From positions 62,001 to 126,000 of the forward strand of contig JALFNK010000004.1 of the NCBI GenBank assembly GCA_022782405.1: a stretch of 64,000 nt of DNA, read 5' to 3'. The notes under the pieces were generated by a model that was not told the origin of the DNA, made no database searches, and worked only from the letters and a program-made list of their open reading frames with translations. Both the position numbers and the translations under genes were made by a program. The number at the start of each line of letters is the position of its first letter. Position 1 is the first letter of the stretch. This stretch comes from Alistipes sp. Its GTDB lineage: Bacteria > Bacteroidota > Bacteroidia > Bacteroidales > Rikenellaceae. Positions 25,039 through 32,583 of the stretch are shown here, in pieces.

Positions 25039-26064
25039 ATGTTCCGATTCGCCAATCCGCAATATCTCTGGCTCCTCGCGGCCGTTCCGGTGCTCGTCGT
25101 GCTCTTCTGGTTCGCGATGCGCCGCCGGAAGACGCGTCTCGCCCGCTTCGGACGGCCCGAGACCCTCGAAGAGCTCATGCCCGAAGTATCCCTCGGGCGC
25201 GTACGTCTGAAGTTCATCCTCCTGTGCCTGGTCGTGGCGCTGCTCGCCCTGGCCGCCGCACGCCCCCAGCTGGGCTCGAAGCTCCGCGAGGAGAAGGCCC
25301 GGGGCATCGAGATGATGCTCGTCGTGGATGTATCGAACTCGATGCTCGCCGAGGATTTCGAACCCAACCGCCTCGAGCGGACCAAATACGCCATCGGCAA
25401 GCTCTTCGAAGGGCTGCACCAGGATCGCGTGGGACTGATCACCTTCGCCGGGGAGCCCAAGGTGCAGCTGCCGATCACCTCGGACTACCGCATGGCCCGG
25501 GCCTTCGCCCGCAGGATCGACCCCTCGCAGATACCCGCGCAGGGTACGGCCATCGGCAAGGCCCTCGAACAGGCGCTGCTCTCCTTCTCGGGTCAGACGG
25601 AAGAGAGCCGCAGCCGCGTCATCGTGCTGATCACCGACGGCGAGAACCACGAGGACGACGCCCTGGCCGCCGCACAGCGTGCGGCCCAGCAGGGCATCCG
25701 CATCTACACGATCGGCATCGGCACCCCCGAGGGAGCCCCGATCCAGATCGGCGGCGAGTTCATCAAGGACGAGCAGGGCGAGATGGTCGTCTCGAAGCTC
25801 GACGAGCAAATGCTCATGCAGATCGCCGAGGCGACCGGCGGCGCCTACGTCCGCGCCACGAAGCAGGACATCGGCCTCGACGAGGTGGTCCGCGAGATCA
25901 ACGACATGGAGCAGTCCGAACTCTCGACCGTCCGCTTCGAGGAGTACAACGAACAGTACCAGTACCTGCTCATCGCGGCCCTCGTGTTGCTGCTGGCCGA
26001 ATTCCTGCTGCTCGACCGCCGCAACCCGCTGCTGGCACACCTGAACATCTTCCGCGAAAAATAG
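25039..26064 (+). CDS. batB: BatB, von Willebrand factor A protein of the aerotolerance operon
   Basis: A paralog of the preceding gene with the same plan: MFRFANPQYLWLLAAVPVLV at the N-terminus, a second membrane segment (LKFILLCLVVALLALAAARP), a VWA domain with MLVVDVSNSML (DxSxS) and VLITDGENHEDD, and a C-terminal membrane segment (YLLIAALVLLLAEFLLL). 341 residues. It starts 12 bases after batA and is the last gene of the operon; no BatD/BatE pair follows it. Confidence 0.93.
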   Translation: MFRFANPQYLWLLAAVPVLVVLFWFAMRRRKTRLARFGRPETLEELMPEVSLGRVRLKFILLCLVVALLALAAARPQLGSKLREEKARGIEMMLVVDVSNSMLAEDFEPNRLERTKYAIGKLFEGLHQDRVGLITFAGEPKVQLPITSDYRMARAFARRIDPSQIPAQGTAIGKALEQALLSFSGQTEESRSRVIVLITDGENHEDDALAAAQRAAQQGIRIYTIGIGTPEGAPIQIGGEFIKDEQGEMVVSKLDEQMLMQIAEATGGAYVRATKQDIGLDEVVREINDMEQSELSTVRFEEYNEQYQYLLIAALVLLLAEFLLLDRRNPLLAHLNIFREK

Positions 26065-26105
26065 GCGGCGGAACGCCTCCGCCCCTGCGGGCGGAATCCG
26101 CCGCC
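26064..26105 (+). terminator. Nested hairpin at the end of the Bat operon
   Basis: GGCGGCGGA pairs with TCCGCCGCC, enclosing a second stem TCCGCCC/GGGCGGA. No T-run follows, so termination is uncertain and read-through into the SDR gene at 26129 is possible. Confidence 0.35.
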
Positions 26106-26128
26106 GCAAAACCGAATACTACGACCCA

Positions 26129-26938
26129 ATGACCCGAATCAAGGACAAATGCGTGCTCATCACCGGAGCGGGCTCCGGCATCGGCCGCATCATGGGGCGC
26201 CTGGCCCTCGAGCGCGGCGCCCGCAAGGTGATCGTCTGGGACATCGACGAAGGACGCATCGCCGAAACGCTGACCGTCTGGGCGGCTCCCGAACGCACGG
26301 CGGCCTACCGGGCGGATCTCTCCGACACCCGGCAGATCGAGCAGACCGCGGCGCGCATGCACGCCGAATGCGGCCAGGTCGATATCCTGATCAACTGCGC
26401 CGGCATCATCACCGGCAACAAGACCTTCGACCGCATGAGCCCCGCGGAGATCGAGCGCACGATGGCCGTAAACACCACGGCACCCATGCAGCTCGCCCTG
26501 CAGCTCCTGCCCGGCATGATCGCCCGCAACGAGGGGCACATCTGCAACATCGCCTCGGCCGCGGGCATGATCTCCAACCCCCGCATGTCGGTCTACGCCG
26601 CCAGCAAATGGGCCGTCATCGGATGGTCCGACTCGGTGCGCATCGAACTGCAGGAAGCCCGCAGCGGCGTGCACATCACCACCGTGGCCCCCTATTACAT
26701 CAACACGGGGATGTTCGACGGCGTACGCTCGCGGCTGGTGCCGATCCTCGACCCCGAGCGCACGGCGCGCAGGATCATCCGCGCCATCGAGCGCAACCGC
26801 TCGTTCTGCGGCATTCCGTGGGGGTTCCACCTCATCCGCTTCGCGCAGGGGGTGCTGCCCACCTGCCTCTTCGACCGCATCATCGGCCAGTGGGCCGGCA
26901 TCTACCATACGATGGACCACTTTACGGGCCGTCGCTGA
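26129..26938 (+). CDS. Short-chain dehydrogenase/reductase (SDR)
   Basis: A 269-residue NAD(P)-dependent oxidoreductase of the classical SDR type. The nucleotide-binding motif TGAGSGIG is at residues 12-19, the NAG motif is in INCAGII, and the catalytic residues are Ser143, Tyr156 and Lys160 (YAASK). The acceptor site for NAD versus NADP is unclear, as is the substrate. It is 14 bases upstream of an aldehyde dehydrogenase gene, which suggests a two-step oxidation of an alcohol or lipid aldehyde; the hydrophobic C-terminal segment would fit a membrane-associated lipid substrate. That link is an inference. Confidence 0.9.
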   Translation: MTRIKDKCVLITGAGSGIGRIMGRLALERGARKVIVWDIDEGRIAETLTVWAAPERTAAYRADLSDTRQIEQTAARMHAECGQVDILINCAGIITGNKTFDRMSPAEIERTMAVNTTAPMQLALQLLPGMIARNEGHICNIASAAGMISNPRMSVYAASKWAVIGWSDSVRIELQEARSGVHITTVAPYYINTGMFDGVRSRLVPILDPERTARRIIRAIERNRSFCGIPWGFHLIRFAQGVLPTCLFDRIIGQWAGIYHTMDHFTGRR

Positions 26939-26952
26939 AAAACCCTGGAGCC

Positions 26953-28335
26953 ATGACCTGTGAAAACACCCCCGCGGAGCGTATCGCCGCGATATGCGCC
27001 GCTCAGAAAGCCTGCTTCCGCAGCGGCGCGACACTCGGCGAACGCTTCCGCCGCACGATGCTCCGCCGCCTCGACCAGGCCCTCGGACAGTGGGAGCAGC
27101 GACTGTGCGACGCCCTGTGGAAAGACCTGCACAAATCGCCCGAGGAGGCCATCCTCACCGAGTTGAGCATCGTCCGCGGCGAGGTGCGCAACCACCTGCG
27201 CCACCTCGGAGGCTGGATGCGCCCCGAGCGTCGCCCGACGCCCCTGAAGCTGCAGCCTTCGACGAGCCGCATCCTCTCCGAGCCGCTCGGCACGACGCTC
27301 ATCATCGCCCCGTGGAACTACCCCGTGCAGCTGCTGCTCAACCCGCTTGTCGGAGCCATCTCGGCCGGCTGCACCGCCGTACTGAAACCCTCGCCCTACA
27401 CGCCGCACGTCTCGGCGACGCTGCGCGCGATGATCTCCGAGATCTACGACGAGGAGTACATCGCCGTCGTCGAGGGCAACCGCGAAGTCAATGCGCGGCT
27501 GCTCGAGGAGCGCTGGGACCTGATCTTCTTCACCGGGAGCCCCTCGCTCGGCCGCACCGTCATGGAGGCCGCCGCACGGCACCTCACGCCCGTCATCCTC
27601 GAACTGGGCGGCAAAAGCCCCTGCATCGTGGACCGCGGCGCCGACATTCCGGTCGCCGCACGACGCATCGCCTGGGGCAAGTGCCTCAATGCCGGACAGA
27701 CCTGCATCGCCCCCGACTACCTGCTCATCCACGAGGAGCTCCTCGAGGAGTTCATCGACGCCTTCCGCGACGCGGTGCGGCGCCTGCTGGGCGACGACCC
27801 GCGGCAGAGCCGCCACTACGTCCGGATCGTGAACGAGAGGGCCTTCGACCGTGTCGCCTCCTACATCGGGCAGGGCACCGTGCGGGTGGGCGGCCACAGC
27901 GACCGCGCGGAGCGCTACATCGAGCCGACGCTGCTGACAAAGGTCGATCCCGCGGCTCCGGTCATGCGCGAGGAGATCTTCGGACCCGTGCTGCCGGTCA
28001 TCCCCTTCACGACGCGGCAGCAGGCGGTCGATTTCATCACCGCGCGCGAAAAACCGCTGGCGCTCTACTACTTCGGACCCGAGAAACAGGGCCGCGAGAT
28101 TCTGAACCGCACCTCGTCGGGCGGTGCCTGTCTCAACGATACGATCATGCACATCGCCAATGAGGCGCTGCCCTTCGGCGGCGTGGGCAACTCGGGCATA
28201 GGCAGCTACCACGGACGCCTGAGCTTCGACGCCTTCTCGCACCGGCGGGCCGTCATCGAGACCCCGACGTGGATCGACCTCCCGTTCCGCTACATGCCCT
28301 ACCGGATGTTCCGCTGGGTGAAGCGGATCCTCTGA
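26953..28335 (+). CDS. Aldehyde dehydrogenase, class 3-like
   Basis: A 460-residue NAD(P)-dependent aldehyde dehydrogenase. The active site is complete: Glu217 in LELGGKSPC and Cys251 in NAGQTCIAPDY, with the substrate-channel APWNYPVQL motif. The short N-terminus and the C-terminal hydrophobic/basic end (FRYMPYRMFRWVKRIL) place it with class 3 fatty-aldehyde-type enzymes, which lack the oligomerisation arm of classes 1 and 2. It follows the SDR gene by 14 bases and is probably co-transcribed. Confidence 0.9.
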   Translation: MTCENTPAERIAAICAAQKACFRSGATLGERFRRTMLRRLDQALGQWEQRLCDALWKDLHKSPEEAILTELSIVRGEVRNHLRHLGGWMRPERRPTPLKLQPSTSRILSEPLGTTLIIAPWNYPVQLLLNPLVGAISAGCTAVLKPSPYTPHVSATLRAMISEIYDEEYIAVVEGNREVNARLLEERWDLIFFTGSPSLGRTVMEAAARHLTPVILELGGKSPCIVDRGADIPVAARRIAWGKCLNAGQTCIAPDYLLIHEELLEEFIDAFRDAVRRLLGDDPRQSRHYVRIVNERAFDRVASYIGQGTVRVGGHSDRAERYIEPTLLTKVDPAAPVMREEIFGPVLPVIPFTTRQQAVDFITAREKPLALYYFGPEKQGREILNRTSSGGACLNDTIMHIANEALPFGGVGNSGIGSYHGRLSFDAFSHRRAVIETPTWIDLPFRYMPYRMFRWVKRIL

Positions 28336-28423
28336 CGGCACAGCCACAGGCCGCCGGACGCTGAAAAACGACCGCACGGAGCGAAAATCCCGTCGGAAAG
28401 GTGTTTTTTACCAACGAATTGCC

Positions 28424-28431
28424 TATCTTTG
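28424..28431 (+). promoter_or_regulatory. -7 element (TATCTTTG) of the RNase P RNA gene
   Basis: A perfect TATCTTTG ends 5 bases before the first paired base of the RNA, the correct distance for a -7 element. A T-run (28403-28408) lies in the -33 area. Confidence 0.7.
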
Positions 28432-28435
28432 CCCC

Positions 28436-28845
28436 GCAGGTCCGCCTTGTCGCCGCCGGCTTCGCCGGGGGAGGAAAGTCCGGGCAACACAGAGCACCGC
28501 GCAAGCCAACAACTTGACAGCCGTGAGGTTGTGGGAGCGTAACAGAGAATGACCGCCCGCGTACGGGCCGCGATCCCCCGCGCGTCTTTTGAGACGGCGG
28601 GTGCGTTCGGCGGAACATCCGGCGGGTAAGGGTGAAAAGGCGGGGTAAGAGCCCACCGCGGAGGCAGCGATGTCATCCGGCCGTACGTCCCGCGGGTTGC
28701 AAGACCATGTATACCGACAATCAAGGGTTGCTCGTCCGATGTCGGGGGGTAGGTTGCTTGAGGCGGCGGGAGACCGTCGTCCTAGATAAATGACAGGGGC
28801 CCGGGGCTCGCTCCGGGAACAGAACCCGGCTTACAGGATCTGCAC
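28436..28845 (+). ncRNA. rnpB: RNase P RNA, class A
   Basis: The ribozyme that trims tRNA 5' ends, about 410 nt. The universally conserved core is present: GAGGAAAGTCCGGGC near 28470-28485 and ACAGAACCCGGCTTACAG near 28820-28836. The ends pair as helix P1: GCAGGTCC (28436-28443) with GGATCTGC (28836-28843). Ends are estimated to a few bases. No protein frame of the region is plausible. Confidence 0.93.
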
Positions 28846-28849
28846 GTTC

Positions 28850-28888
28850 AAAGGGGCGGCACCGCATGGTGCCGCCCCTTTCGTCTTT
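28850..28888. terminator. Terminator after rnpB, probably bidirectional
   Basis: AAAGGGGCGGCACC pairs with GGTGCCGCCCCTTT around GCAT, followed by CGTCTTTG. The minus-strand radical SAM gene ends 14 bases further right, so both genes can use it. Confidence 0.8.
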
Positions 28889-28901
28889 GATCGCCGGAAG
28901 G

Positions 28902-30164
28902 CTACCGGAGCCCCATTCGGCTGCGGGCGAAGGGGATGACCCACGCCGGGGACTGTTCGCGGGCCAGCAGCCCGCGCATGTAGTCCATGTAGGGTTCGGC
29001 ATGGCGGAAGTAACGGTACAATCCCTCGCAGAGGGAGTTCTTGCGGCACCCGTCGGCCCCGGTCTCGAAGCGGTGCTTGGGGCATTCGCCGCGGCAGGCG
29101 AAGTAGTAGCGGCAGGCGAGGCACTCGGCAGGCAGGGCGTTGCGCTTCGCCAGTCCGAAGTCGCGGCGGCGGCGCGAGCGGTAGATCTCCCGGAGCGTCG
29201 TCTCGCGGATGTTGCCCAGCAGGTACTCGGGGTAGACGAAGTGGTCGCACGAGTAGACGTCGCCGTTGTGTTCGACGACCAGCGCATCGCCGCACGTCTC
29301 GCCCATCGAGCAGACCCCGGGCTGCACGCCGCACCACTGGGCGAGCGTCGCGTCGAAGAGCTGCACGAAGCACTGCCCCACATCCGCGACGATCCATTCG
29401 TCGAAGAGATCGCAGAGGAACTGCCCGTATCCGGCAGCCGTAACGGACCACTCGGCCAGCCGCGCCCCCTCGCAATCGGGGGAGACGATCAGCGGGCGTG
29501 CGGCACCCTCCCGGTCGACGACATGCTCGACGGCCGGCAGGAACTGCATGTAGCGGCTGCGCACCTCGTCGCGGAAGAAACGGTAGATCTCGGCGCCGCG
29601 TCCCTCCGAGAGGCGGTTCACGACACTCAACGTATTGTACTCGACCCCGGCCGTGCGGAACCGCTCGATCGTACGCATCACGCGGGCGAAGGTGGGCTGC
29701 CCGCCCTTCGTGCGGCGGAAGGCGTCGTGGATATCCTCGGGACCGTCGAGCGAGATGCCGATCAGGAAGCCGTTTTCGGCGAAAAAACCGCACCACGCCT
29801 CATCGACCAGGGTGCCGTTGGTCTGCAGCGTATTCTCGATGCGTTTGCCGTCGGCATACCTGCGCTCGAGCTCCAGCGCCCGGCGGTAGAAGTCGAGGCC
29901 GAGCAGCAGCGGCTCGCCGCCGTGCCAGCAGAAGGTTACCGTCGGCACGTCGTTCGCCTCGATATACTGGCGGATGTAGCGCTCGAGCAGCTCGTCCGAC
30001 ATGACGGCCTGATGTCCGCCGTACTGCGCGGCCTTGTCCAGGTAGTAGCAGTAGTGGCAGTCGAGGTTGCAGGTCGAGCCCGCCGGTTTGAGCATCGTCT
30101 GGAAGGCCACCGGGCCCGCCTCGCGCTCGGCATCCCGGAAGGTGTAGATATCCTTGTGTTCCAT
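28902..30164 (-). CDS. Anaerobic sulfatase-maturating-type radical SAM enzyme (SPASM domain)
   Basis: A 420-residue cytoplasmic iron-sulfur enzyme. The radical SAM cluster motif CNLDCHYC (Cys32, Cys36, Cys39) is near the start, followed by WHGGEPLL (the GGE motif), NTLQTNGTL and GISLDGP. The C-terminal SPASM region carries further cysteine clusters (CSMGETCGD, CDHFVYPEY, CLACRYYFACRGECPKHR), as in anSME proteins that convert Ser/Cys of sulfatases into formylglycine. I use the ATG at 30164; the upstream extension to 30218 is in the promoter. No sulfatase gene lies in this window, so its client is elsewhere. Confidence 0.9.
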   Translation of the reverse strand: MEHKDIYTFRDAEREAGPVAFQTMLKPAGSTCNLDCHYCYYLDKAAQYGGHQAVMSDELLERYIRQYIEANDVPTVTFCWHGGEPLLLGLDFYRRALELERRYADGKRIENTLQTNGTLVDEAWCGFFAENGFLIGISLDGPEDIHDAFRRTKGGQPTFARVMRTIERFRTAGVEYNTLSVVNRLSEGRGAEIYRFFRDEVRSRYMQFLPAVEHVVDREGAARPLIVSPDCEGARLAEWSVTAAGYGQFLCDLFDEWIVADVGQCFVQLFDATLAQWCGVQPGVCSMGETCGDALVVEHNGDVYSCDHFVYPEYLLGNIRETTLREIYRSRRRRDFGLAKRNALPAECLACRYYFACRGECPKHRFETGADGCRKNSLCEGLYRYFRHAEPYMDYMRGLLAREQSPAWVIPFARSRMGLR

Positions 30165-30189
30165 CGGAAAGGCTGATTCTTTCTTCTGG

Positions 30190-30197
30190 TAAAGGTA
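30190..30197 (-). promoter_or_regulatory. Possible -7 element (TACCTTTA) of the radical SAM gene
   Basis: One base off TAnnTTTG, 25 bases before the start codon, in the divergent gap with the alpha-galactosidase gene. Confidence 0.4.
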
Positions 30198-30247
30198 CGA
30201 AAAAAAAGCGGGCTGCATGAGCCCTTATCGTTCCGAAACGGACAATC

Positions 30248-30279
30248 TTTCGTTTTATTCCGGGATTTTCGTATCTTTG
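30248..30279 (+). promoter_or_regulatory. Promoter of the alpha-galactosidase gene
   Basis: TTTC (30248-30251), a 20-base spacer and TATCTTTG (30272-30279), 23 bases before the ATG. Confidence 0.7.
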
Positions 30280-30302
30280 GAACGCATTTTTCACATCCAT
30301 CT

Positions 30303-32507
30303 ATGAAAAAACTACTATTCCTTCTGTGTGCCGTCTGGACGGCCAGCGCGACGGATGCCGCCGCGCAACGACAGCTCATCGACATCCACACCGATGACGT
30401 TTCGCTCATCCTCCGCGCCGCCCCGGGCGAAGAGGTGCAGCTGCTCCACTTCGGCGGCCGCATCGAGGACCCGGCACCCCTCATGGCGTATGAAAGCTAC
30501 CGCCATCCGGGCCACAACACCGAAGATGTCGCCTATCCGACCTTCGGAGGCCGCAATTATCATGAGGCGGCACTCCGCGCAACCCATGTCGACGGCGACC
30601 TGAATACCGAATTGAAATACCTCTCGCACGAAACGCAGCGTCTGGCGGACGAGAACGTTACGCGGACGACGATCCATACGACCGATGCCGTGCAGGCCTT
30701 CGATGTCGATCTGGTCTACACGGCCTACGCCCGCGAGAACGTCATCACGACGCACGCCGAGATCCGCAACCGCGAGAAGGGCACCGTCATACTGCACAGC
30801 TTCTACTCCTCGGCACTGCCCCTGCGGGCCGAGAAGTATCTGCTCACGCACCTGCACGGAGCCTGGACACACGAGGCGCAGGTCGAGCACACGCTGCTCA
30901 CGCACGGCTCGAAGAGCATCTCCTCGATCCGCGGCGTGCGCACGACGCATGCCGAGAACCCCTCGTTCATGCTCACGCTGGGCAGCGACCGCTTCGACGA
31001 AGTCTCGGGGGAGGTCGTGGCCGGAACGCTCGCCTGGAGCGGCAACTTCCGCCTGAATTTCGAACTCGACGAGTGCCAGGTGCTCAATATCCTTGCGGGC
31101 ATCAATCCCGAAGGTTCGGAATACCGACTGCACCGCGGTGAAACGTTCACCACCCCGGAGATGATCTACACCCACTCGTTCGAGGGGGCCGGGGGCGCCA
31201 GCCGCAACCTCCACGACTGGGGCCGCAACTACGGCATCTGGAACGGACACACGCCGACGCCCACGCTGCTCAACAGCTGGGAGGGTGCCGCCTTCCGCTT
31301 CAACGCCAGGATCCTCACGGACATGATCGACGATGCCGCCGCGATGGGCCTCGAAATGTTCGTCCTCGACGACGGCTGGTTCGGCAACAAATACCCGCGC
31401 AACAACGACAAGGCAGGTCTGGGCGACTGGGAAGTAAACCGCGAGAAACTCCCCGAGGGAATCGACTACATCGCCTCGTACGCCCACGACAAGGGGCTGA
31501 AGTTCGGCATCTGGATCGAACCCGAGATGGTCAATCCGAAAAGCGAGCTGGCCGAGAAACATCCCGACTGGATCGTGCGCACGCCGAAGCGCGAGGCGCC
31601 GCTTACGCGCAACCAGCTGCTGCTGGACCTCTCGAATCCCGAGGTGCAGGATTTCGTCTTCGGGGTTTTCGACCGCACGATGCAGCTCTCCGAGCATATC
31701 GACTACATCAAATGGGACGCCAACCGCTGTGCCAACAGCATCGGCTCGTCCTACCAGGCCGATGACGAACAGGCCCACTTCTGGATCGAATACACGCAGG
31801 GGCTCTACAAGGTCATGGAGCGCATCCGCGCGAAGTATCCCGACGTGCTGATCCAGGCCTGCGCCTCGGGCGGCGGCCGTGTGGAGTACGGCGCCCTGAA
31901 GTATTTCGACGAGGTGTGGACGAGCGACAATACGGAGGCACTCACGCGCGCCCGCATCCAGTACGGCACGAGCCTCTTCTACCCGGCGCTGGTCATGGCT
32001 TCGCACGTCTCCGTAACGCCCAACCTCCAGACGGGCAACGTTACGCCCCTGAAGTTCCGCTTCGACATCGCCTGCGCAGGCCGCATGGGCATGGAGCTGC
32101 AGCCCAAGCACATGACCGAAGAGGAGCGCGCCGAGGCACGCCGTGCCATCGAGGCCTACAAGGAGTACCGCGACATCGTCATGCAGGGCGACCTCTACCG
32201 CATCGGCACCCCCTACGACGAGGACGGCTGCTACGCCATCGCCTACGTCGCGAAGGACAAGCGCCGCGCCGTGGTCTTCGCCTACAGCCTGCGCTACCAG
32301 AGCCGCACGGTGCCCGTATTCCGCATCCCGGGACTCGATCCCGCAACGCAGTACACGATCCGCGAGATGAACATCGACAAGCCGCGCTACTGGTTCGAGG
32401 GCCGCAGCTTCAACGGCGAGCTGCTCGAACGCGCCGGCATCAACCCCAACTTCTCGCGCATCTACGACAGCGCCGTCTTCCTGCTCGAAGCCGGCGACGG
32501 ACGCTGA
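30303..32507 (+). CDS. Alpha-galactosidase, glycoside hydrolase family 36
   Basis: A 734-residue periplasmic enzyme removing terminal alpha-galactose. A signal peptide (MKKLLFLLCAVWTASATDAAA) is followed by the N-terminal beta-supersandwich, a (beta/alpha)8 barrel and a C-terminal beta domain, the normal GH36 length. The nucleophile is Asp472 in YIKWDANR and the acid/base is Asp542 in WTSDNTEALTR; FVLDDGWFG and CASGGGRVEYG are further family marks. It sits 7-30 kb from the mannan locus and would strip galactose side chains from galactomannan oligomers; co-regulation is not shown. It has its own promoter and terminator. Confidence 0.95.
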   Translation: MKKLLFLLCAVWTASATDAAAQRQLIDIHTDDVSLILRAAPGEEVQLLHFGGRIEDPAPLMAYESYRHPGHNTEDVAYPTFGGRNYHEAALRATHVDGDLNTELKYLSHETQRLADENVTRTTIHTTDAVQAFDVDLVYTAYARENVITTHAEIRNREKGTVILHSFYSSALPLRAEKYLLTHLHGAWTHEAQVEHTLLTHGSKSISSIRGVRTTHAENPSFMLTLGSDRFDEVSGEVVAGTLAWSGNFRLNFELDECQVLNILAGINPEGSEYRLHRGETFTTPEMIYTHSFEGAGGASRNLHDWGRNYGIWNGHTPTPTLLNSWEGAAFRFNARILTDMIDDAAAMGLEMFVLDDGWFGNKYPRNNDKAGLGDWEVNREKLPEGIDYIASYAHDKGLKFGIWIEPEMVNPKSELAEKHPDWIVRTPKREAPLTRNQLLLDLSNPEVQDFVFGVFDRTMQLSEHIDYIKWDANRCANSIGSSYQADDEQAHFWIEYTQGLYKVMERIRAKYPDVLIQACASGGGRVEYGALKYFDEVWTSDNTEALTRARIQYGTSLFYPALVMASHVSVTPNLQTGNVTPLKFRFDIACAGRMGMELQPKHMTEEERAEARRAIEAYKEYRDIVMQGDLYRIGTPYDEDGCYAIAYVAKDKRRAVVFAYSLRYQSRTVPVFRIPGLDPATQYTIREMNIDKPRYWFEGRSFNGELLERAGINPNFSRIYDSAVFLLEAGDGR

Positions 32508-32525
32508 TGCTCATCCGCTGCCATG

Positions 32526-32562
32526 AAAAAACGGGATCCGGTCCGACCGGGTCCCGTTTTTC
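32526..32562. terminator. Bidirectional terminator, alpha-galactosidase and lipoprotein operon
   Basis: AAAAACGGGATCCGGT pairs with ACCGGGTCCCGTTTTT (one G-T pair) around CCG; A- and T-runs on both sides serve both convergent genes. Confidence 0.85.
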
Positions 32563-32583
32563 CGCAGCACGCCGCACGGCACG

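Noticed and set aside
28253..28724. Minus-strand open frames over 28.3-28.7 kb
   Set aside because: They lie over the RNase P RNA gene, whose conserved core and P1 pairing explain the sequence.
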